Shown: positions 1 through 13,048 of the stretch, piece after piece | Layout: every line of letters begins with the position of its first letter | How positions within the stretch are numbered: position 1 is the stretch's first letter | Origin: Cladopsammia gracilis | Taxonomy: Eukaryota > Cnidaria > Anthozoa > Scleractinia > Dendrophylliidae | Assembly (NCBI GenBank): GCA_022457155.1 | Contig: JAJGOT010000117.1 | Coordinates: 1,663,501 to 1,727,500, forward strand | Length of the DNA stretch: 64,000 bases | Reading direction: 5' to 3' | Notes under the pieces: generated by a model | The model's database searches: none | What the model saw: only the letters and a program-made list of their open reading frames with translations | What the model was told of the DNA's origin: nothing | Translations under genes and position numbers: made by a program

Positions 1-44
1 AAATTCAATGAAACTGTTCTCAATTTCGTGATAGAATGTTTTTC

Positions 45-50
45 TTTATT
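45..50 (-). terminator. Poly(A) signal AATAAA of the GABA-B-like gene
   Basis: A minus-strand AATAAA lies about 150 bp beyond the TGA at 199-201. It supports exon 15 as the terminal exon. A possible donor (CAG/GTCAGG) just before the stop, at about 213-208, could in principle extend the protein beyond the window. Confidence 0.5.
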
Positions 51-198
51 AGTTAAATACATGCGTGGCCAATTGCCTCATGCTGCCACTCTTTTTCGAA
101 ATGATCTATTGAAGTGTTTATATATTCAATGATCCCTCTTGCAATTCAGCGCTTGGCTGCCTTGAGGTTGGAATAAACTATTAGTAGTATATTTGCAG

Positions 199-3100
199 TC
201 AAGCAAACCTGACCTGTTCTACTTCTTGTTTCAGCTGTTGATTCTCTTCCTCGACCGTGGCGTTGTTCCGCAGGACATTTAATGACTGCATGTGCACTAA
301 TGGTCCGTGTGTTGATCCCGCGCTGTTAATCCCTCGTCTCAGGGGATTCTCATCTGGATTTTTGTATATTTTCATCACCTGGAAGAAAGAACGACCAATT
401 GTTTAACCCTCTTCACTCTTGGAGTTAAATCCCGAGTCTTGTCGCATAGTTCTAACTTTGAGTCTGTGCATGACATCTTTCTAAAATTCATTAATAATTC
501 ATAAGAAAAATACAAAAGAAAAAAATTATTAAAGTTTATAAATCCTTATACAAAACAGCTATACTGTATCACTGATACAGAATGCGAATAGGAATGCTTA
601 TAAGCTACATCGCTATTGTTCTTTCAGAAGTCAGATATCATATTTTATCTATTACGTAACGTAGTTAACAGATCGAGTTAGCGAAAAGTTTAAGTAATGT
701 TTGAGTATATTTTATTATAAGCCATTACATACGGAAAAAACTTTCAAGAATTTCACGCCTTAATTCTGCGATTATTATCTAAAGCGTTCTTACCTTGGGC
801 ACGAATAGGATCCCGAGAGTCAGTGAGGTACAAAAGAGGATCACTGCACAGATGAGGGAAAAACTGACGGTTGGGTGGCTGGTTGTGAAGAAAGACACAG
901 GAACACCAACCGCGCACAGTAGCACTACGTTGTACACGCTGATACCGATGAAGCGTGAATCATTCAGTGCAGGAATGGACACCTTGCGAGTTTCAAATGC
1001 GAGAAACAGGCCGAAAATGAGCAAGAGGCTGTGGAAGGTGTAAAACACAATGATCCATACGGTGAAATGAGGGCCAACACACTCTTCACGGTAGAGAATT
1101 GTCTTGTGATCACGATCTTCAGAGACCTGAAAATCAAAAATGAGCGTAAGTCAGAGTGGCCTTCTCAAGCATGTCCAATACACCCAAACTGAGTCGAATC
1201 GTCAAAGGTAGTTGACGATTCGACACTAACCGAAAAATCAGGTCGCGATAAGTCTACCGACTAACCGGAAGTGTGGTTGCGTGAGACAACAACACAACAT
1301 GAACCTTCCTCGTTCTTAAAGCATGGGTACGAGAAAGGAAATATATCAAGCGTGTGCTCGGTTCGACACGACCTGTCTTCGTGAAAGCCGATCGGACTCA
1401 CCGGAAACGTGGTAACATGGCGACAATAACACATGAAGCTTCCTCGTTCTTAATGCGTGTGAACAAGAAAGGGCTATATAAGCGTTTGCTCGGTTCGACA
1501 CGACCCGTCTTCGTAAAAGTCGATCCCACTCATCGGAAGTCTTGTCCAGTGAAACAATAACACAACGTGAACCTTCCTCTTTCTTTAAGCGCGTTCACAG
1601 AAAGGCAATATACCAAGCGTGAGCTCGGTACGTTCGACACTCCAGGGGGCGGGAAGATGAGAGACCCTGGGAACGAGGTTTACATTGGAATGCCTAAAAG
1701 AAAAACAATATCTAACATACATGATTTATGTATGTGGGAGGGAAGGAAAATGGAAATATTTTCAAATCCAGAAAAAACTCAAGGCTGTGTAGTTCACCCC
1801 ATTTATTACAATATTTCTAACAGTTCAGATTGCACTGATCAGTCAACAATCAAAGTCACTTTCAGTATTGTTACAATATTCTGAACCTATAAAAGTAATA
1901 TTGAAAAGTCAATAGCCCATTTATTTAAATTCTGCCTGAGGTCTGATTTTCACTGAAACCTAGACGAATCGACTCAGTTTGGGTGTATTGGACAACCCTC
2001 GGCCTTTTAATTTGACTCCTATGCGATAAGATTGCGAAAACAGCCAAAGGACATCTGTGAACAAAACCATGGCCCATTTACTTACTTTCTGTTTGCGCTT
2101 ACGTTTTTATTTTCGTTTGCCCTTGTGTTTTTCTCGATTGCACTTGTTCAAATTTTGGTTTACCTTTGACCTTGGGTTTCCGTTTATACTGGCTTTTTGT
2201 GTTCATTTACGTTTTCTCTTGCTTTACGTTTGCGTTTGCATCTTCGCTCACGTTTGAACTTGCATTGACACTTGCTTTTCTCCTTGATTTCGTTTGCATT
2301 TACACTTATTTTGTCTGCATTTACACTTGCTTTTCGTTTCCGTTTCGTTTGCTTTCCATGTGTGTCTGCGCTCACTTTTGAGTCTGCATTTACACTTGTT
2401 TTTCGTTTGCGTTTTGGTTTTCCTTTGACCTTGGGCTTCCATTTACACTCGCTTTTCGTTTCGTTTCCTTTACGTTTTCGCTTGTTTTTCGTTTCCGTCT
2501 GCGCTTACTTTTGAGTTTGTAGTTTCATTTGCTTTTCTTCATCATTTCATTTGCATTTACACTATTGTTTTTCGTTTGCGTTTTGATTTTTCTTTGACCT
2601 TTGGGTTTCGTTTACATTTTCGTTTTCTTCTACATTCATGTCAGAGTTTCCATTTCTGTAACTTTCGTTTTGTTCGAGTACGCCTTTAAGATTTTGTATG
2701 TTTCTTTTTGTCCTTTTCCTCCCGTATTTCAATTTCCAGATCGACTTCATGTCCTTTAACAATCCTTACCGTGTTAGTCCCGTCAGTCTGAACAATAACT
2801 CTTCTGCTGGGAGGATGTAGGGTCATCCATATCACCATCAACAGCACATCAACAAATACCAACGCTCCTACCAAGCGGAACAGATCGGAATCACGAACAA
2901 CCTGTGGGGGAGGGGGTGGGAAACATGAGTAACACATCAACAAATACCAACGCTCCTACCAAGCGGAGCAGATCGGAATCACAAACAACCTGTGGAGGAG
3001 GGGGTGGGAAACATGAGTGACGCATCAACAAATACCAACGCTCCTACCAAGCGGAACAGATCGGAATCACGAACAACCTGTGGGGGAGGGGGTGGGAAAC

Positions 3101-6100
3101 ATGAGTAACATATCAACAAATACCAACGCTCCTACCAAGCGGAACAGATCGGAAACACGAACAACCTGTGGGGGAGGGGGGGGGGAAACATGAGTAACAC
3201 ATCAACGAATACCAACGCTCCTACCAAGCGGAACAGATCGGAAACACGAACAACCTGTAGGGGAGGGGGTGGGAAACATGAGTAACACATCAACAAATAC
3301 CAACGCTCCTACCAAGCGGAACAGATCGGAATCACGAACAACCTGTGGGGGAGGGGGTGGGAAACATGAGTAACACATCAACAAATACCAACGCTCCTAC
3401 CAAGCGGAACAGATCGGAATCACGAACAACCCGTGGGGGAGGGGGTGGGAAACATGAGTAACACATCAACAAATACTAACGCTCCTACCAAGCGGAACAG
3501 ATCGGAATCACGAACAACCTGTGGGGGAGGGGGTGAGAAACATGAGTAACACATCAACAAATACTAACGCTCCTACCAAGCGGAACAGATCGGAAACACG
3601 AACAACCTGTGGGGGAGGGGGGGGGGGGAACATGAGTAACACATCAACGAATACCAACGCTCCTACCAAGCGGAACAGATCGGAATCACGAACAACCTGT
3701 GGGGGAGGGGGTGGGAAACATGAGTAACACATCAACAACTAGGGGTGAAGTGATGGCTCCTACGAGCTCCTACGAGCCAGCTCGTGAATACGAAACAACC
3801 TTCGGAGCCTCCCCTCACCCACACGTTTTGTTTCCCTCTGCGTCCAACTCCCCACCCTCCCCTCCCTCCAACGCCGCTTCCATGGGTAAGGCAGGTGACC
3901 ATTACCTATCGCATTTGGAAAGGACAAAATGTATGCAAGTCTCATGCACTGGTCAGCGGAATTACCACGGAAAGTTTACAGCCAATACATAGTAGGAAGG
4001 AAGGAAGGAAGGTAGGAAGGAAGAAGTGAAAATTTGCATATTTGTCCCGTCTGCTATAACTCGGTCAACGCTTCAAGTATTCACAAGTTAAAATGTAGAG
4101 AAGTCCCAAGCGACAGTGCATCCCCCCTCCCACCTTAAGCTTCCCATACATTCCCAAGAAGGATTCCGAGAGAATGTCTGAACAGGCTAGTGACACGATC
4201 GGGATGCTGTCTGAATGCTTTTTCTTTTGACTTATTCGCTTTGCGACTATCTGTCTTTTCTCTTCCATAAAGATCCCTTTGGTGATGTTTAACATATATG
4301 AATGATTGATTACCTTTCTAACTTTCTTAATGTTGGTGAAAATTTGGTGAACTCTCCAAGTTTTTGAGAACATTGCTCCGAATCCAACTGTAAATCCCAA
4401 TGATAACAAACAGAACCGGGCCTACAACGACAACAAAACAATGCTGTAAGGAGCAAGTTGTTATTGTTGTTGTACGTCAATTTTATCTTGTTAATATTGT
4501 TGCTGTTGTAGTCAGACGTCATCCGTATAAAATTAGCAGTCATATCCTAAGGGACGCTTGAGAATAAACGCATGACTATTGAAACAATAGGAAATGGTTC
4601 ATGAGCTAAAAAGGGTACTTTTGGATTTTTTGCTCATTAACAAATGTCTGTTGTTTCAATATTCAGAGGGGATTTGCTCCGTTTCTACAAGAGCCATGAT
4701 AGCCTTAAAAGATGAACAGATTGATCACGTGCCCACACTCTTTTTAACGCGCATAAAGTTAGCAATCAAATCCCAAGGGATGCTTGAAAATAAACGCAAG
4801 AATATTAAAACACTATAGAAAACGGTTAATGAGCTAAAAAGGGTCCTCTTGGATTTTTGAAAAATTTCTCATTAACAAACGTCTGTTTCGATAATCAGAG
4901 GGGATTGTCTCCGTTTCTACAGGAGCTACACTCTTTCTAATGCGCATAAAATTTGACCAGAATTTGAAACTGAGTTTGGACTAGAGTTTGTAGCTGAGTT
5001 TGGACCAGAATATAAAGGAACTTAATTTGGAACCGAGTTTGGAACTCAGTTTGGAACCAAGTGAGTTTGAAAAGGAGTTTTTTACCAAGTTTGGAACTCA
5101 GTGACGAACTGGAACCTTTTTTCATACTGCCTATAGTGTTTTTTAAAGGGGTTCACCATAGTGCACAGTTCTACTTCTCTTTGTTGTACGTCTAAACGTT
5201 ATTGTCGTTGTTGTAGTTGTCGTACATAGTTGTTGTCGTTCATTTGTTGTTGTCGTTCATTTGTTGTTGTACATCATCGTCTTTGTCACTGTTATTGTTG
5301 TTTTCATACATAATCATTTTGATATCATACATCGTCTTTGTTGTTGATGGTGAGCTTCGTTTTTGTTGTATTGGTTTTTGTGCAAGGGCTTGATTTGCAT
5401 AATTATTCTTGATATCACTTATGACTCCTAAACTGTTTTAGCGGTGCTATGGCATCATGCTGTTATCAATGAGGGTATACATACATTGGCTATTTGTAAA
5501 ATGTACTCACTCTGCAAACGTAGTTGTAGCTGAGTGGTGAAAGCCTCCCATCCAATCCGTACATAAGCACAGTGGAGTACATCATAATACCTCCCAGTAG
5601 AATAATATTGTTTAGGTTTGGACTTGATAGCTTTATATATCTATAGAAGAGAAATAGATGCTAAGGCATTCACTTTCTTTCTTCTCTCAAACTTTGAAAC
5701 TACTGGCAAGTAAAGCAATGCTCCAGTGGTTGTTTTTTCGAAGACGCTGACGGCGATGTTGGTGATGATGATGATGATGGTGGTGGTGATGATGATGATG
5801 ATGATGATGACGACGATGATTACGATGTTGACCTTGGTGATTATGATCATGAAAAACAACGAACAATAAAAACACTTCATTACCTTAGATAAAAATTGTG
5901 TAAACAAAAGCAAAAATGAATAGTGTTCTGTTCAATGGGTACTAACCTTTTCGCTCTAAAACGCAAGTTAAAGGCCAGCAAAAAGAGCGCTAGAGCAATG
6001 CCGAGAAAGCTCAGTACACTTGTAAAAATAATCAGCCACAGTGGCATCTTGAAATACTCTGTCACAGTGATGGTCTTATCACGAGGAATTTTACCATCTG

Positions 6101-9100
6101 TGAACAAAATGAAAAAAATATGATCTCCCTTTATGTATCCTATCATAACATACATAGAAGAACGTACGAGCGCTCGATGTATAACTGTATTTCGGTATAA
6201 GTAATTGTTATACCAATTCCTTAAATCGACATTTTACAGTCACAGAAACACAAAATATAACCATTTTATTTAATTATTTTCAAATTCATTAAAAATCCGT
6301 CAAGTGTTTGCATCAGGTGATGCGAGCATTAAGTGGCCATTCTGTATTTCTTTTATAACAGTAACGAAAGTTCTATCATGTGTCACGTGACGTTTTCCCC
6401 TTGTTTATATAGCCTCAGCTAAAAAGGCTATTCAACCAATCAGAGCGCGCGTTATATGATCAACATTTTATAGCACCTAACAATCACAGGTAACGGAGCT
6501 AATAAGATTTGCAGACTCGCCATATATAGACCAGGGTAAATATCTTGCAGCAAATGTGTAAAACCCACACCTTATAGGGATTAGGGTAGTTCCTTGTTCC
6601 AATGTAAATTACCTGGTTGTATCAATGTAAATTACCTGGTTGTACCAATGTAAGTTACCTGGTTGTACCAATACCTGGTTGTACCAATGTAAGTTACCGG
6701 GCTGTACCAGTGTAAGTTACCTGGTTGTACCAATGTAAATTACGTGGTTGTACCAATGTAATTTCCTGGTTGCACAAATGTAAATTACCTGGTTATACAA
6801 GGGGCATAGCTAGGGGGGTCCTGGGATGCCCGTGACCCCCCCCCCCCCCCCCTTGTGAGATACTTTTAGTAAAACACGGCGTGAATGTCAACATGACAAT
6901 CTGGTAAGTACTCTGGGTGTGGCACAGTATGTCTCCCCCTTTGAAAAAGCCTAGCTACGCCCTTGCGAACCAATGTAAATTAACTGGTTGTACCAATGCA
7001 AATTACCTGGTTGTACCAATCTTAATTACCCGGTTGTACAAATGTAAATTAGCTGGTTTTACCAATATAAATTACCTGATTGTGCCAATGTTAATTACCC
7101 GGTTGTACCAATGTTAATTACCTGGCCACACATTTCCTTGTCCAACAAGCCGAAGTTGTTTGACTCGCGCATCATAGTACCCAACATTCACGGCATATCC
7201 ATCTGTGAACAAAGCGAGCAATCAACTGTCAATATTAACAGTGTTTGAAAAGGGATGACGAAGACGATGATGATAATGATGACGATGATGATGATGATGA
7301 TGATAATAATGATAATGATTACTAAGATGATGATAACGATGATTATAATAAGGGACGGACCATTTAATTTTTGTGGGGGGGGGGGGTTGGGCAATTACCA
7401 AAAAAAAATTCCTGCAGAAGAAATTTAAGAGAAAAAAAATTCGTGCACAAGAAAGCACCTGGAAAAAAAATTCAAGCATTAAAGTAAAAAAAATTCTTGC
7501 AAATAGTAATGCTGAAAAAAATTCATGCTCAGAAGGAATTGTCCAACCCCCCCCCCCCCCGAAAAAAAAAAAATTAAATGGTCCGTCCCTAATGGTGATG
7601 ACGGTGATGATGATGGCGATGATGTAGTTAATGACGATGATGACAATTATTACCTGGATGCTGTTGAAGAATTTCTACCATGCCGTCATACCTGTCCCCA
7701 TCAGAGAAGAACGCTACCTCTCCCTTAGAGAGAGAAAAATGCAACGTGTCATAAAATTTGTAAAATTCACTTAACCCTTTTACGTAATATATCAAACACA
7801 CGTAAGAGTGTTTCATCAGAATTTCCAAACACCGAGAAGACGGTTGAAAAAACGAGGCACAACTCAGTTTTTTGACCGACTTCGAGGTGTTTGTATACCT
7901 GATGGGACACTCTTTCGAGTGTTTGATATAGCTTCTCAAACTTATCATTAAATACAGAGAAAACAAAGGAATCAAATCGCCGAAAACTATGCTAATTAAG
8001 ATCGGATTTCCAAACCACAGTCATGCTTATGATTTTATTTCCTCAAAATTAATGAATTATTAATTACTTATTAATGAGTTTTAAGTCGGGTTCTGTTGTT
8101 TTAACTTCGATCTTTGTCTGTGGATGAAATCCTACGGTATGACCACGCAGAAGCTCACCAGTATACTTTTGTTGTTTGTTTTTTATATAAGATAAAATGT
8201 GGGGATTTTTCTTGAATTTTGGTTTTGGGGCTTAGGGGGAAAGTTATAAAGAACACCACCGAAAAATCACGAGCATCCAAGGGATCCAGTTCACCAAAGA
8301 AAGTCTTGTTTATCAGGTTTCTTTTCATGATGAAATTCCGTTTAAAGGGATGTTTGTATCCGCTACCAATTTTCGATCCCACTAGCGACGTAAGCAGCAG
8401 CGTAAACGGAATCGGAATCGCAAAAACCTTACGATCTAGTGGAAATCAAGAGGATGTAAGCGGATAGTAAGCGACGGAAGCAGAAGCGGAGTCAGAAGAA
8501 AACAGAAACCTTCTGATCTTTCTGGTTCCGATTCCGTCGAGCTTCAGATTCCGTAGAGCTTCCGATTCAGATTCCGTCGAGCTTCCGATTCAGATCCCGT
8601 CGAGCTTCCGATTCCGATTCCGTCGAACTTCCGATTCAAATTCGTCGAGCTTCCGATTCAGATTCCGTCGAGCTTCCGATTCCGATTGCGACTCCGTATA
8701 GTCTCTGAAAAAGTTATCTTAAGAATGATTTCCTAGACGTTTTTAAGGAGCTATTTGCCTCGCGAAATATTTAGCTGGATTTTCTGAGAACCAAACTTGG
8801 TGTCTTTCATCCTCTCGTAAACATCAGGCGTAGTTTTTATCAGATACCACGCAGCTCTTATAACCTCTAATTTCATTGGACCTGGGTATCACATAGCTCT
8901 ATTGTTTTCAAGGCTAGGGTCCATTGGTGTGGTTTGTTCTATTGTTTTCTCAGCAAATAAGAGAAGACCTTGTAAGAGCTGCGTACTGCCTCGTTTTTAT
9001 TGGGTCTGAAAACGCCATTTTACGGCATTTCCGGTTTCAGAACCTTAACTTTTCATGAATTGTAATCCGAAAATTTGAGAGCGGTATAAACATCACTGAC

Positions 9101-12100
9101 AGCTATTTGGCGAAACAATTCGTTGAGTGCCAATGTTTCAATCCAGTCTGTTTAAATTAAAAAAGTAGTTCCCCTTACCGTAACCCCAAGAAAGTGAATG
9201 TCTTGAATCGTCTGCACGAACAACTTGGTCATTTCTGTCTTGTTTCGATAAAAGTCTTGTAGTTTTAGCCCCATGTTCTTCAGAACTGGTATAGACTTGT
9301 TCAGAGCAGCAGCAGCGACCCACACAGCATCGTAAGTGTACGCGGTAATGTTAGGTGCTATTGATAAGTTCAATTTCTGCAATCTCTCTTTATACTCTTT
9401 GTAATATTGACCGGTTGTCTGTTGTGAGAGGCAAACGTTATGTAGAGGCGGATGCAAACTCCATTGCAATGGGGGAGGGGCGGGGTGAATAACGGGGGTG
9501 AACAAGGGGAATGGTGGGGTGAATAAGAAAGGAAGGGGCGGAGTGAATAAGAGGGTGGTGGAGTGGATAAGGGGGGGGGGGCTGAACAAGGGGTATGGCG
9601 GAGTGAATACGGGGGATGGCGGAGTGAATAAGGAGGGAATGGGAGCAGTGAATAAGGGGCAGAGTGAATGGGGGGCTAAGTGAATTACGGGGGTGGCGGA
9701 GTGCACAAGGGGGTAGTGGTGGTGGGGGAGTGGATAGAGGGGGGCCAAAGTTGATAAGGGGGTAGGGGCCCGGAGTGAAAATCTTAGAGATTGTAAAACA
9801 TTTTCGGTTTTTCGGGTCTCGTTTTTTTACAATATAAGGGGCCTCCCCCCTTGCTCCGCCACAAGTATGTATTTCGTTCGAATTTCGTCTCTTTAAACAA
9901 AGAATGGATTGGGGTACGGGGAGGCCCGTTTAGAACGAGTTATTTTCTCCTCTCAACAGAGGCTTGCGTTCGTCCGGTCAGAAAATTTTCAATTGTGTGA
10001 TTTAAAAAATTAAGGGATAAAAATAGTTTCTTCTCGTCCGATAGTGTAACGTTTTCATGGTATCCCAGTTTTATGGTTACTATATTTACATTTTTATAAC
10101 TGTGTTATCTAAATCGGAATAAGAGTAGGCAGACAAATCGAAACAGAATTTTCCGAATAAAGAATAGGAAACTTATTGTACGTCCCTTCGAAGGTTTGCT
10201 CCACGCATTCGCTGTTTGGGGAGATATACGTTAATACTCACCAGCCCTGAGAGTGTTTTGTTCTGTTTTTGTTTATTTTCCTCTGTCACGAATATCTGAT
10301 TGTTAAATATGAATGTGTACGCCACAGCCTTCTTCATTTCTTCCTTGCTACAATCCAGAGTGGGGTCTGGAACCGACCACCACTGGTTTGAGTAAGTGCC
10401 AATCAGAATCCAGACATACCGGACTCCAAACAGGTTTGACTTGTATGCCTAAAATTTTAAAAGGTGTTCAGTGGTTTGAGTAGTTTCCTGGGGGTTGTGA
10501 TTCAACACAAACTTTATCACGTCTGGCCAATCACAACAAAAACAAATAATCTAAACACGCACCGATCAGAATAGGAACCAAAAACTCCCGGAGGCAAACG
10601 CGTGAAAACATGCAAGCAATGACAAGCGCGTGAAAACTTGCAACCAACCGGAAGCGCGAGAAAATATGCAACCGGTAAAAACATGCAACCAATTTCAAGC
10701 GCGAGGACATTTTCAGCCCATGCCAAGTACAGGAAAACTTCAACGGATGACAAGCGCGGGTAAACATGCAGCCGGTGCCAAGCACAGGAAAACATGCAAC
10801 GGGTGGCTTGCAAGCACAATAAAACTTGCAACGGACGGCAAGCTCGGGAAAACATGCAACCGATGGCAAGCGCGAGAAAACATGCAACCGATAGCAAGCG
10901 CGGGAAAACATACAACCGATGGCAAGCGCGGTAAAACATGCAACCGATGGCACGCGCGGAAAACATACAACCGATGGCAAGCGCGGTAAAACATACAACC
11001 GATGGCAAGCGTGGTAAAACATGCAACCCATGGTAAGCGCGAGAAAACATGCAACCGATGGCAAACGCGGGAAAACATGCAACTGATGGCAAGCGTGGGA
11101 AAACATACAACCGATGGTAAGCGCAGAAAACACGCAACCGATGGCAAGCGCGAGAAAACATGCAACTGATCGATGGCAGACGCGGGAAAACATACAACCG
11201 ATGGCACGCACGAGAAAACATGCAACCGATAGCAAGCGCGGGAAAACATACAACCGATGGCAAGCGCGGTAAAACATGCAACCGATGGCAAGCGCGGTAA
11301 AACATGCAACCCATGGTAAGCGCGAGAAACATGCAACCGATGGCAAACGCGGGAAAACATGCAACTGATGGCAAGCGTGGGAAAACATACAACCGATGGT
11401 AAGCGTAGAAAACACGCAACCGATGGCAAGCGCGGAAAAACATACAACCGATGACAAGAGCGGGAAAACATGCAACCAATGGCAAGCGCGGTAAACAGTT
11501 AATAACAAACTACCAAAACTGAAATGGAAAAATTTTGACAAATATCAGAAAAAAACTACGGTCCCTTTGTCAATTTCTCTTATTTACCTGACAAAAGACA
11601 TGTCTCGCCTTTGCTTCATAAAATGTTCCCACAATAATCCTTGCGTCATTTCGCTGCCAAAAAAATAGATATCAAGATCTGTTAAAACTGATTCCCAAAC
11701 GTAGGAAAAAGAATACAACAAATTATAATAACAAATCATCCTAAAAAGCAAAGGAATTTTATGGTAGGCACCAAATAAACATTTCATGTCGCGGAATCTC
11801 GTTAATATGCGTTGGAATACATTAAGGTAAAATAGCAGTAGCTTTTGATGTCGTCTACGTTAATGAGATTCCACCGCAAAAGCGTTCAATTCAGTGCGTT
11901 CCATACTACTCAAAGTACTGAAATTATTTAGTAAGCGAACTATAAATGATAATCATATCTCAAATTCAACTTACCTCAAGTGTTTTCAGCTGAAGATCAA
12001 TATGTTGGTGACTTGTAATTTCTTCTGACAAAAGAACAGTTCGATTGATTTCTTTCAGCTCTTTGATTACTTGGCTGTTGGACTGGGATGCCTTTGAAGA

Positions 12101-13016
12101 GAAAAACCAAAGACACTGAACTGATCAAAATGTTGCATATTGCGTTTTGTTAACTATTTGTTAGCCTCATCATGTTTTAGTTTCTTTACCATTGGCTATA
12201 AAGTCACACTGCAAAATCTAATTTACTGTGAAGCTCAAAAGACATGAAACAAAACAGTTTGCAAATTAAACTCCTTTCTAACTCACCAGATCGCTCTTTG
12301 TTTTTTCGAACATGGTCGCAATTCTTTCCCAGCCAAAATGTTTTATCCAAGCGACTCGCGCCAAGTTCCGTGCGGATTCGGAGGGCAGGGCGCGAAAGAG
12401 CGTGGGAAACTTCTCTCTGTTTGATAGCGCCAATGATCTTGAGGCGAAGGATATCTAAAATGACAGTTCACTTCATATAATCAACAAGTAGGATTTTAAA
12501 GGTTACTAACTGACTGGCCGCTGGTGCACCTGAAAAACATCCTGAAGATCGGAAACTGTAATGTACGTACACTGTACAGAAGTGGTAATGGTATTAGGTG
12601 CAAATTCACATCAATCAAAGACTACCTGGAAGCGCACAGTTGAAAAAGAAAGTAAAGAAGCAGATTGGGAATCATGGAACGATGTGCGGACTATTGCAGC
12701 TGACCGAGAAAGGTGGAAACACTCTGTGGAGGTGTTATGTGCCACGAGGCACGAAGAGGATAGGTGAAGGTGAACTGACTGGCCGAATTGCTGACAGAAT
12801 GACTGATTGACTGACTGGCAATACAACTGAGTAATAACTAAATTACTGTCTCATTAACTGACTGACTGACTGCTTGACTGATTCATTGATCAGTGACTGA
12901 ATGACTGCATGACTGATCACTGACTGGCTGAATGACTGACCGACTGATTGACTGAAGGTCCGATTGAATGATTGACTGTCTGACCGATTGAAAGTCCGAC
13001 TGACTGACTGACTGAC

Positions 13017-13048
<32 letters not shown>

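Noticed and set aside
3508..3738. Proline-rich membrane-like frame (repeated TM4 segments)
   Set aside because: It reads across the exon-fragment array including intron sequence, and is a by-product of the duplication rather than a gene.
5687..5875. Polyhistidine protein
   Set aside because: Translation of the GAT/GGT microsatellite within a GPCR intron. The frame at 7222-7479 is similar.
9419..9748. Pro/Ser/His-rich N-terminal extension of the exon 7 frame
   Set aside because: It is translation of the G-rich minisatellite upstream of the acceptor at 9419-9420. Only 9179-9418 is exon.
10640..11490. CRISPR-like array of short repeats
   Set aside because: Eukaryotic intron; the units are contiguous with no unique spacers. 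The same reasoning applies to the arrays at 2845, 6596, 52190 and 54340.
10517..11541. Three overlapping minus-strand frames of 240-336 codons with a repeated Cys/Arg/Leu pattern
   Set aside because: The 28-bp repeat happens to lack stops in several frames. The period is 1 mod 3, so the frames cycle through the same peptide. The stretch lies in a GPCR intron and has no start context or homology.
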